The translations under genes and the position numbers were made by a program. Shown here piece after piece: positions 57,320-64,000 of a DNA stretch of 64,000 nucleotides. This stretch comes from Ignavibacteria bacterium (GTDB lineage Bacteria; Bacteroidota; Ignavibacteria; Kapaibacteriales; UBA961), in the NCBI GenBank assembly GCA_016873735.1, contig VGWD01000004.1, positions 48,886-112,885 on the forward strand. The letters run 5' to 3'. The notes beneath the pieces were generated by a model. That model had not been told where the DNA came from. It saw nothing but the letters and a program-made list of their open reading frames with translations, and searched no databases. How positions within the stretch are numbered: the stretch's first letter is position 1; every line of letters begins with the position of its first letter.

Positions 57320-59014
57320 ATGAAATTATCAGAAATACCTTATGAAAGACCGGATTTAGAACAATTACAATCACGTTATAAAGACCTTCTATCCCGTTTA
57401 ACACAAGCAACAAACCCAACAGATCAAATAACGGTATTGGATGAATGGAATAATCTTAGAATAGACCTTGCCACACTCTCCAATCTGGTGTATATCCGCT
57501 TTTCTCAAAACATCAAAGATGAGTGGGCAAAAGCAGAAAAAGACTTTTTTGATCAAAACGGACCAACAATTCATGAATGGAATATTCAATTAATCAAAGA
57601 GATCGTTAAGTCGCCATTCATAGAAGAAATTAAAAAACAATGGGGTGAATTATTTGTGGAAAAACTCGAAATGAGTTTGCAGACATTTATTCCGGATATA
57701 AAAGACGAGCTCATCGAAGAATCAAAACTTACACAACGTTATGCAGAAATATTTGCATCAGCCAAAATAGAATTTGATGGCGAGACATATAATCTATCTT
57801 CGTTGGAACCCAAGATTCTATCAACAGACCGCAACACAAGAAAAAGGGCGCAGCAAACCAGATTTGGTTTTATTGGTTCACATGCCGAAGAATTGGATTC
57901 ACTCTATCAAGATTTGGTGAAAACACGCACATCGGCAGCAAAAAAACTAGGATTCAACTCTTATACAGAATTGGCATATAAAGAACTGGGAAGAACAGAG
58001 TACAACCCCGAAATGATAGCCGGATTCAGAGATCAAATATCTCGTGTTGTGGTACCCTTGGTTCATGAGTTCAAAAAAGATCAATCCTCAAGATTGGGTT
58101 TGGATTATTTAACATTTTTTGATGAAGGTTTATTGTTTGCCGATGGAAACCCAAATCCACAAGGCGAACCGGATTGGATAGTTGATCAAGCTTCGGCTAT
58201 GTATAAAGAGCTTTCACCGGTGACAGATACATTTTTTTCCATGATGCGTGAAAATGAAATACTGGATCTGGTGACCAGACCCAATAAATCGGTAGGTGGA
58301 TATTGTTCAAGTTTTCCTAAATATGGAATACCGTTCATTTTTTCAAACTTCAATGGAACAACTCATGATGTTGAGGTATTGACCCACGAAGCAGGACATG
58401 CATTACAAAATTATTTGAGCAGTAAACATAAACCTTTGGAATATAGGTGGCCATCATATGAGGCCGCGGAGATTCATTCCATGAGCATGGAATATATTAC
58501 ATGGCCTTGGATGAAAAACTTCTTTGGTGATCAAACAAATAAATTTAAATACGCTCATTTGGTTAAGTCAATACAATTCTTGCCATATGCATGCGCTGTA
58601 GATGAGTTCCAACACTGGGTTTATGACAATCCTGAAGCGCAACCCAAAGAAAGATTGGAATTTTGGAAAACCATGGAGAAAAAATACCTACCATGGAGAG
58701 CATATGAAGATATGCCGGAGGGAAGCGAAGGAAGGGTATGGCAATTTCAATCCCATATCTATAGAACACCGTTTTATTACATAGACTATGCTTTGGCACA
58801 AATTTGCGCATTGCAGTTTTGGGTAAAATCACGCGAGAATAAAGAAGAGGCAATGAAAGATTATTTACATATCTGTGAAATAGGTGGTAGTAAAACATTT
58901 TTAGATATCGTGAAATCCGGAAACCTGAAATCTCCATTTGCTTCCAATACAATTCAGGATATCATTCAAGTAGCAAGAGAATGGATATCTGAACATACAC
59001 CACAATTTTCATGA
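57320..59014 (+). CDS. M3 family oligoendopeptidase
   Basis: A 564-residue zinc metallopeptidase of the PepF/M3B group degrading short peptides in the cytosol. The active-site motif is VLTHEAGHALQNY, with the downstream glutamate in EAAEIHSMSMEYITWPW. SVGGYCSSFPKYGIPFIFSNF and the C-terminal YIDYALAQICALQFW are typical. Its coding strand is A- and C-rich at the 5' end, unlike most genes around it. An upstream run of 100 bases separates it from the divergent gene. Confidence 0.94.
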   Translation: MKLSEIPYERPDLEQLQSRYKDLLSRLTQATNPTDQITVLDEWNNLRIDLATLSNLVYIRFSQNIKDEWAKAEKDFFDQNGPTIHEWNIQLIKEIVKSPFIEEIKKQWGELFVEKLEMSLQTFIPDIKDELIEESKLTQRYAEIFASAKIEFDGETYNLSSLEPKILSTDRNTRKRAQQTRFGFIGSHAEELDSLYQDLVKTRTSAAKKLGFNSYTELAYKELGRTEYNPEMIAGFRDQISRVVVPLVHEFKKDQSSRLGLDYLTFFDEGLLFADGNPNPQGEPDWIVDQASAMYKELSPVTDTFFSMMRENEILDLVTRPNKSVGGYCSSFPKYGIPFIFSNFNGTTHDVEVLTHEAGHALQNYLSSKHKPLEYRWPSYEAAEIHSMSMEYITWPWMKNFFGDQTNKFKYAHLVKSIQFLPYACAVDEFQHWVYDNPEAQPKERLEFWKTMEKKYLPWRAYEDMPEGSEGRVWQFQSHIYRTPFYYIDYALAQICALQFWVKSRENKEEAMKDYLHICEIGGSKTFLDIVKSGNLKSPFASNTIQDIIQVAREWISEHTPQFS

Positions 59015-59034
59015 AAAACCTTTGAGGAAACAAT

Positions 59035-59913
59035 ATGTCGTTTGAAGTAGAGTTTGGAACTCAAACATTTGAAAATAAACGCCAAAGCCCTGAGGAATTA
59101 GCAAGTGTTGCAAAAGAAATCAGAAGAGATATCATCAAAATGTTGGTGTTGGCCGGTTCAGGTCATAGTGGCGGACCACTGGGCTCCACAGATATTTTCA
59201 CCACACTGTATTTCAATGGAAATATGCGTTATGATCATACCAACCCAAACTGGGAAGGACGCGATCGTTTTGTTTTGAGCGCGGGACACATGGCCCCTGT
59301 CATGTATGCGGCACTCGGAAATGCAGGTATGTATCCGAAGTCTGAAATGGCAACACTCAGAAAATACAATACCAGATTACAAGGTCATCCTGGAAGAGAT
59401 ATGGGATTGCCCGGCGTTGAAACATCTTCAGGTTCTCTTGGACAGGGTATATCAATTGCGGTTGGTATGGCAATGAGTGATGCATTGCTTGACCACAATG
59501 ATAAACGAGTCTATTGTTTGACCGGGGATGGCGAGTTACAAGAAGGTTCTGTTTGGGAAGCGGCGATGTCTGCATACCATTTTAAACTCGATAATTTCTG
59601 TTGGATTATAGACAACAATGATTGTCAAATAGATGGTCGTTTACCCGAAGTGATGGATGTATATCCAATCAATGAAAAGTGCAAAGCTTTTGGTTTCGAC
59701 ACCGTGGTTGTTGATGGTCATAATTTTGAAGACCTCCAAAGAGGTTTTGATGTCTTTTTGAATAATCAAAAAAACAAAACAGGAAAACCAACTGCGATCA
59801 TTGCAAAAACATATATGGGACGAGGAGTTTCATTTATGGAAGACAGTTATAAATGGCATGGCATGCCTCCCAACAAAGAGCAAGCAGAACAAGCTCTTGG
59901 TGAATTACAATGA
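59035..59913 (+). CDS. Transketolase, N-terminal subunit
   Basis: The 292-residue ThDP-binding half of a split transketolase. Motifs are AGSGHSGGPLGSTDIF, FVLSAGHMAPVMYAAL, HPGRDMGLPGVETSSGSLGQG and the ThDP motif GDGELQEGSVWEAAM ending in IIDNNDCQIDG. The C-terminal half is the gene at 60513. An unrelated lipoprotein gene sits between them and overlaps this stop by 4 bases. Confidence 0.95.
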   Translation: MSFEVEFGTQTFENKRQSPEELASVAKEIRRDIIKMLVLAGSGHSGGPLGSTDIFTTLYFNGNMRYDHTNPNWEGRDRFVLSAGHMAPVMYAALGNAGMYPKSEMATLRKYNTRLQGHPGRDMGLPGVETSSGSLGQGISIAVGMAMSDALLDHNDKRVYCLTGDGELQEGSVWEAAMSAYHFKLDNFCWIIDNNDCQIDGRLPEVMDVYPINEKCKAFGFDTVVVDGHNFEDLQRGFDVFLNNQKNKTGKPTAIIAKTYMGRGVSFMEDSYKWHGMPPNKEQAEQALGELQ

Positions 59914-60500
59914 GAAGTTTGCTCAATCAGATATTGATTGCTTTCTTGATTTTTTGCTGTGTGTCTTGTTTAAACAAACAACCGGAACAAACCAATGGTC
60001 AAGAATTTCAAACACAACAAGACGAGACTGTTTCGATAGATACTTCTTTGTCTGAGGGAATTCCCCCTTCGATATTGAAAGATTGTTTACCCGCAACATT
60101 TCGCGGAGCAGAAAAACTTCCTTCTTCTTCCGGAAGTGTTATCATTGAAGGTATTAAAGTTTCGAAAACCACCGGTGAATATATATATCCCGGTGGGACA
60201 ATAACCATCACTCTTGCGGATTATGCCGGAGCGGTGGGAACGGTATTGTATCGCTATGAATTGCCTAAAAATTCGGAACCCGGGATGGAAATACAGGCCA
60301 TCACCTTACCCAATGGTTATGGATATAGCAGACATAGCCCAAATGAATCCACATTACATTTGTATTGTTTGATAAATAAAAGAGTGGCGGCTGAGATAAT
60401 AGCAAATGGAACCGACACGTGGTTTAGTGATCAAACATTGATCTCATCATTGATTCCTTCCGATTGCATTGTGAAGAATATCACCTCAACAAAACAATAA
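59910..60500 (+). CDS. Lipoprotein between transketolase halves
   Basis: A 196-residue lipoprotein with lipobox CCVSC near residue 19. The mature part has ILKDCLPATFRGAEKLPSSSGS and YIYPGGTITITLADYAG; the second resembles a small beta-domain. No family recognised. Its 4-base overlap with tkt-N and 12-base gap to tkt-C make it part of the same transcript. Confidence 0.6.
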   Translation: MRSLLNQILIAFLIFCCVSCLNKQPEQTNGQEFQTQQDETVSIDTSLSEGIPPSILKDCLPATFRGAEKLPSSSGSVIIEGIKVSKTTGEYIYPGGTITITLADYAGAVGTVLYRYELPKNSEPGMEIQAITLPNGYGYSRHSPNESTLHLYCLINKRVAAEIIANGTDTWFSDQTLISSLIPSDCIVKNITSTKQ

Positions 60501-60512
60501 TTAGAGAGAGAT

Positions 60513-61523
60513 ATGGAAGAGTTAAAACAATACGGTTCAAAACCAACACGATTTGGATTTGGAGATGGTTTGGTAACGCTTGGAGAAAAACATAACAATG
60601 TCGTAGTTCTTGGAGGCGATATCACCGGTTCTGTGATGACCTCATTATTCAAAGAAAAATTTCCCGACAGATTTTTCTCGATAGGAATTGCCGAACAAAA
60701 TGCCACAACAATCGCAGCCGGTCTTGCACTATCAGGAAAAATTCCATTTTTTGCAAGTTATGGTGCATTCTGCGCATTGAGAAATGCCGATCAACTTCGC
60801 ATCTCTGTTTGTTATAATGAAGCAAATGTGAAAATCGGTGGTGGTCACTCTGGAATCAGTGTTGGTCCCGATGGTGCGACACATCAAGTACTTGAAGAAG
60901 TTGCTTTCTTACGCACTCTTCCACACATGACACTTGTGGTCCCTTGTGATTATGAAGAAGCACGCAAAGCAACAATCGCAATCGGCGAATATATTGGACC
61001 GGCATATATTCGATTTGGTCGTTCACCCGTTCCTTTATTCACCACTCCAGACCATCATTTTGCTTTGGGAAAAGCTCAAGTATTACGCGATGGAAATGAC
61101 ATTGCATTGATTGCTTGTGGTTCCATGGTTTGGGAATCATTGGTTGCGGCAGAAAAATTGGCAGAAAAAGGAATCAATGCCAGAGTGATCAATAGTCCTT
61201 CAATCAAACCATTTGATTTTGAAACCGTTGTTGCAGCCGCAAAAGAATGTGGAGCAATAGTAACAGCAGAAGAACATCAAGTGCATGCAGGTTTGGGTGG
61301 AGCGGTAGCGGAAGCTATTGTGAAAAATCACCCAGTACCAATGGAATTTGTAGGAGTGAAAGATTCTTTTGGTGGTAGCGGTGAACCCGAAGAACTTATG
61401 CAGAAATTTGGTTTGACCTGGAAGGAAATATACGCATCGGCATTGATAGCAATGCATCGTAGAGACAAAGGATCTTTACCCAATGTCAGGAAAATCAAAG
61501 AAGTCGCCGAATATGCAGGATAA
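60513..61523 (+). CDS. Transketolase, C-terminal subunit
   Basis: The 336-residue pyrimidine-binding and C-terminal half. Motifs are VVLGGDITGS, the catalytic glutamate in FFSIGIAEQNATTIAAGLA, FFASYGAFCALRNADQLRIS, VGPDGATHQVLEEVAFLRTLP and the C-terminal domain VIACGSM-like ALIACGSMVWESLVAAEKL. Works with the N-terminal subunit in the pentose phosphate pathway, alongside rpiB. Confidence 0.95.
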   Translation: MEELKQYGSKPTRFGFGDGLVTLGEKHNNVVVLGGDITGSVMTSLFKEKFPDRFFSIGIAEQNATTIAAGLALSGKIPFFASYGAFCALRNADQLRISVCYNEANVKIGGGHSGISVGPDGATHQVLEEVAFLRTLPHMTLVVPCDYEEARKATIAIGEYIGPAYIRFGRSPVPLFTTPDHHFALGKAQVLRDGNDIALIACGSMVWESLVAAEKLAEKGINARVINSPSIKPFDFETVVAAAKECGAIVTAEEHQVHAGLGGAVAEAIVKNHPVPMEFVGVKDSFGGSGEPEELMQKFGLTWKEIYASALIAMHRRDKGSLPNVRKIKEVAEYAG

Positions 61524-61525
61524 TC

Positions 61526-61556
61526 AAAACCCCATCCATTGAGGATGGGGTTTTTT
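61526..61556 (+). terminator. Rho-independent terminator after the transketolase genes
   Basis: A 12-bp perfect stem, AAAACCCCATCC/GGATGGGGTTTT, with a 5-base loop and a T-run. It lies three bases after the tkt-C stop codon. Confidence 0.95.
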
Positions 61557-61624
61557 ATATGAAATTCAGTGATGGGAATCCATGACAATTTTGATATTTT
61601 GACACATAATTAGAAGTAAAGAAT

Positions 61625-62509
61625 ATGAAAACATCTATCCCAATAATCATCCTTTGCTTTTTGTTGTTTTCTGATGCATTATTTGCGCAAGGAGGAAGAG
61701 CGAATAGAAAAAAGGATCAGGACACAAATCAAGTAACAAACAAGATACCTTATGTGGATATATTGTATGGAGAATCACAGATTCAGAGAAATGGAATGTC
61801 GGGAGAAATATCCAATGTGACTATTTACGGTATTTCACTTGGCTTGAAAAAAGAAAAAAAACACAAAAAATCCAATGATATCGTAGTTCAGGACAAAAAT
61901 GGTTTGACATTTTCCTTGGGGAGAGCCCCGGAGATTGGTCAAAGTGATTCAACATATTGGAATATTCCGGTTGGTTCATCAAACACATTGGAGTTTTGGA
62001 GTTTAGGTACTGTAAATGGGACGGGATACGGTTATACATTTGGCGATAATGTGCTTATGCTGAATGTGGAAGACAATGCAACATGGAATTCTATTGATCC
62101 CCGTTCATTTGCGCGGTCTCAAACCCCGGCGGATTGGCAATATATGCGAGACATGGATGGCACTATGCGACTTGGATCTTCCATGACTTCATCAATTGAA
62201 TGTAGAATAAGCAATACACTTACATTGAATGGTGGATATACATGGAATCAAGTATTACCAAGACATATGTTTTGGTATTGGTTGGGATCAGAGGCGATAG
62301 AAGGATTAGCCGGTGCAGCTATTGACAATGTTATATCAAACTTTGGAAATATTTCTCCTAAATCAACTCCTGTCATGCACTTCATTTTGAAAAGTGCTTT
62401 GCTCTATGGTATGAAAGAATTACGAAGAACACACATGAATTGGCCTTTCGAAACACCAACACCGATGAATATTACATTTTGGAATATAGGAGTGGGTTTA
62501 ACATTATAA
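61625..62509 (+). CDS. Secreted hypothetical protein
   Basis: A 294-residue protein with signal peptide MKTSIPIIILCFLLFSDALFA, then a Lys/Asn/Asp-rich linker (RANRKKDQDTNQVTNK). The remainder (PYVDILYGESQIQRNGM, SNVTIYGISLGLK, SLTLNGGYTWNQVLP-like strands, and a terminal strand ITFWNIGVGLTL) resembles an OM beta-barrel of the Ignavibacteria/Bacteroidota type. No family recognised. Lies seven bases upstream of the earliest ssb start. Confidence 0.6.
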   Translation: MKTSIPIIILCFLLFSDALFAQGGRANRKKDQDTNQVTNKIPYVDILYGESQIQRNGMSGEISNVTIYGISLGLKKEKKHKKSNDIVVQDKNGLTFSLGRAPEIGQSDSTYWNIPVGSSNTLEFWSLGTVNGTGYGYTFGDNVLMLNVEDNATWNSIDPRSFARSQTPADWQYMRDMDGTMRLGSSMTSSIECRISNTLTLNGGYTWNQVLPRHMFWYWLGSEAIEGLAGAAIDNVISNFGNISPKSTPVMHFILKSALLYGMKELRRTHMNWPFETPTPMNITFWNIGVGLTL

Positions 62510-62548
62510 ACTCACATGGGGATTGTTTCATTAGTAGGAGTATGGAAT

Positions 62549-62950
62549 ATGTCACGAGCATTGAATAAAGTTCAATTTATTGGACATGTAGGGAAAGATC
62601 CTGAATATACATTCACATCAGGAGGAACAGCAGTTGCGACTTTTCGTCTCGCAACATCGGAATCATGGAAAGATAAAAATGGTGCATTGCAAGAAAGCAC
62701 GGATTGGCACACAATTGTGGTGTGGAATTCACAGTATAGAAATCTTGCAGATATCGTACATAAAATGGTTCACAAAGGGTCACGAATATATGTCGAAGGC
62801 AAACTAAAATATAGAACCTATGAAAGTCGAGACGGATCTAAAAGAACAGTCACTGAAATCATAGCGGATTCAATCATTCTTTTGGACGCAAAACCGGCAA
62901 ACTCCGAATCAGGGACGCAAACGATACCCGAAGAACACAATGAAGAATAA
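62549..62950 (+). CDS. ssb: Single-stranded DNA-binding protein
   Basis: SSB protects single-stranded DNA and recruits repair and replication enzymes. From MSRALNKVQFIGHVGKDPEY the length is 133 residues. OB-fold motifs are GHVGKDPEYTFTSGGTAVATF and DWHTIVVWN. The tail is shorter than usual and does not end in the acidic hydrophobic tip (DF/IPF), but in IPEEHNEE. An AGGAG Shine-Dalgarno sits 8 bases upstream of this ATG, which decides the start over one 11 codons earlier. Confidence 0.93.
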   Translation: MSRALNKVQFIGHVGKDPEYTFTSGGTAVATFRLATSESWKDKNGALQESTDWHTIVVWNSQYRNLADIVHKMVHKGSRIYVEGKLKYRTYESRDGSKRTVTEIIADSIILLDAKPANSESGTQTIPEEHNEE

Positions 62951-62952
62951 AA

Positions 62953-62979
62953 AAACGCTATCCCAAAAGGATAGCGTTT
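62953..62979. terminator. Bidirectional terminator between ssb and thioredoxin genes
   Basis: A perfect 11-bp stem AAACGCTATCC/GGATAGCGTTT with a 5-base loop, AAAAAA on the left and TTT-rich sequence on the right. It serves both convergent genes. Confidence 0.9.
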
Positions 62980-63000
62980 CTGTTTTAGTAAAAGGCAGTG

Positions 63001-63726
63001 TTAAAACTTCAATACATTCGAGATTTCTTTTCTCAATGTTGTTTCATCGATGAATCCCATATGATTCCATACTACTTTTGTTCCATCATGCAAGATGAGA
63101 TATGGAATTCCTTCGATTCCCATTGATTGAAGTAGCGAAGGATTCTGATCGGCATCAATTCTTTTGATGATGACTTTCCCTGCCATTTCTTTTTCCATCT
63201 TTTCGAGAAATGGTTGCATTTGTTTGCATGGCTTACACCATTCTGCATAAAAATCAACAAGCACGGGAGTATTGCCTTCCAAACTTTTCAAAAATTCTTG
63301 TTGATTCATGCCGGTTTCCATCGGCTTGGGTTGATCGGTTGTTTCGGGTAGATTTGCCGATCTCCATGCTATCATCCCACCGTCCAATTCATAGACTTTC
63401 GTGAAACCTGCATTGCGCATGGTATTTGCGGCTGCAGCGCTTCGTCCACCACTCAAACAATACACCATATATGGGGTGGATTTATCAAGCTTTGCTATTT
63501 GTTGATCAAAAGTGGGATCATTGAAATCAATATTCACAGCTTCTTTTATATGTCCACCTTGGAATTCACCCGGAGTGCGGACATCCAGAATCACTTCATT
63601 TGGAAGCGAAGAAATGGTGGTAGAAAACTCACCGGGTTTCAACAATGTACCTGTTTGCTGACTGTTCGAGCATGAGCAAATAGTGAAAAATACTATACCT
63701 ATACACAATGTTTGCATTCGTATCAT
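63001..63726 (-). CDS. Rhodanese-thioredoxin fusion lipoprotein
   Basis: About 241 residues from MIRMQTLCIGIVFF, with a lipobox-like CSCSN. The first domain is a rhodanese with the active-site cysteine in VYCLSGGRSA. The second is a thioredoxin with the redox motif WCKPC, after VLVDFYAE and before GIEGIPYLILHDG. The pair probably handles disulfide or sulfane sulfur chemistry outside the inner membrane. Earlier in-frame starts overlap the upstream rhodanese gene. Confidence 0.88.
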   Translation of the reverse strand: MIRMQTLCIGIVFFTICSCSNSQQTGTLLKPGEFSTTISSLPNEVILDVRTPGEFQGGHIKEAVNIDFNDPTFDQQIAKLDKSTPYMVYCLSGGRSAAAANTMRNAGFTKVYELDGGMIAWRSANLPETTDQPKPMETGMNQQEFLKSLEGNTPVLVDFYAEWCKPCKQMQPFLEKMEKEMAGKVIIKRIDADQNPSLLQSMGIEGIPYLILHDGTKVVWNHMGFIDETTLRKEISNVLKF

Positions 63727-63736
63727 GGTAATGTTC

Positions 63737-64000
63737 TCATGTAAGTTTTGAATTGAGTCCGGACCAACCACCGCCATTATGCACTTCGGCATATCCTTTG
63801 GAAAGTAGAAATTGTTTTACCGCCGCACTGCTCGCTCCGGATGCACAACAGAGAATGAGAGGTTGATTCAAAGAAGATAATTCTTCAAGCGCTGCTCAAG
63901 TTCTTGCAGAGGTATATTGATAGAATCTACAACATTGCCACCCATGAATCTGCCGGAGTTCGTACATCCACGATGGTATAGATTCCGGAAAGCAATATAT
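63737..64000 (-). pseudogene. Rhodanese-like gene with two apparent frameshifts, runs off window
   Basis: The minus strand reads as a rhodanese: IYTIVDVRTPA, then in another frame FMGGNVVDSINIPLQELEQ, then LEELSSLNQPLILCCASGAS with its active-site cysteine pair and GYAEVHNGGGWSGLNS before the stop at 63737. Two single-base deletions would restore it, one in the GAATTC-like site near 63950 and one near 63897. Either the gene is decayed, or the sequence has errors close to the window edge. It lies 11 bases upstream of the fusion lipoprotein. Confidence 0.6.

Overview
The window is AT-rich bacterial DNA from the FCB (Bacteroidota/Chlorobi) superphylum. The signs are several type IX secretion (T9SS) C-terminal sorting domains, Bacteroidota-type small families (DUF2795, DUF6175, DUF6588), a fused alpha/beta 2-oxoacid dehydrogenase E1, and many signal-peptide proteins ending in outer-membrane beta-strands. 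No rRNA, tRNA or CRISPR array was seen, and no taxonomic marker fixes the lineage; a Kapabacteria- or Ignavibacteria-like bacterium is my guess only.

Region by region. (1) 1-8.5 kb is housekeeping: a minus-strand run of fused E1, ilvE and gatB, then a plus-strand run of a DUF2795 protein, an Omp85/BamA-like protein and mnmE. (2) 9.2-25.0 kb is a one-directional beta-glucan locus. It holds a T9SS glycan-binding protein, an MFS sugar carrier, a GH30, a ~1150-residue beta-1,3-glucan phosphorylase-like enzyme, a GH16 lipoprotein, a glycan-binding lipoprotein and a glycosidase fused to an outer-membrane beta-barrel. A photolyase gene lies on one side and a decayed copy of the photolyase 3' end on the other. 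No SusC/SusD pair is present. (3) 25.2-29 kb has a YdeI-like pseudogene and four tightly coupled glycosyltransferase genes. (4) 29-49 kb is an envelope/secretome region: small OM barrel proteins (one a chimeric duplicate with a lost start codon), a giant SBBP beta-propeller protein with a fresh internal duplication, a C10 cysteine protease, a five-gene CsgG/lipoprotein/DUF6175 cluster, a phosphodiester-glycosidase-like protein and another T9SS protein. (5) 49.3-63 kb returns to housekeeping: mnmG preceded by two parS-like sites, a BadF-type kinase, dapB, anmK, rpiB, thiamine pyrophosphokinase, an M3 peptidase, a split transketolase and ssb, ending in thioredoxin/rhodanese genes.

Proposed working of the glucan locus (inference): surface lipoproteins and T9SS proteins bind and cut laminarin-like beta-1,3/1,6-glucan, GH30 removes beta-1,6 branches, the MFS carrier imports oligosaccharides, and the cytosolic phosphorylase releases glucose-1-phosphate. 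Two non-coding regions (48951-49390 and 56209-56496) carry replication/segregation-type signals. Several genes are visibly decayed: the photolyase remnant, the YdeI-like gene, the start-less barrel gene, a small membrane protein with an early TGA, and a frameshifted rhodanese at the window edge.
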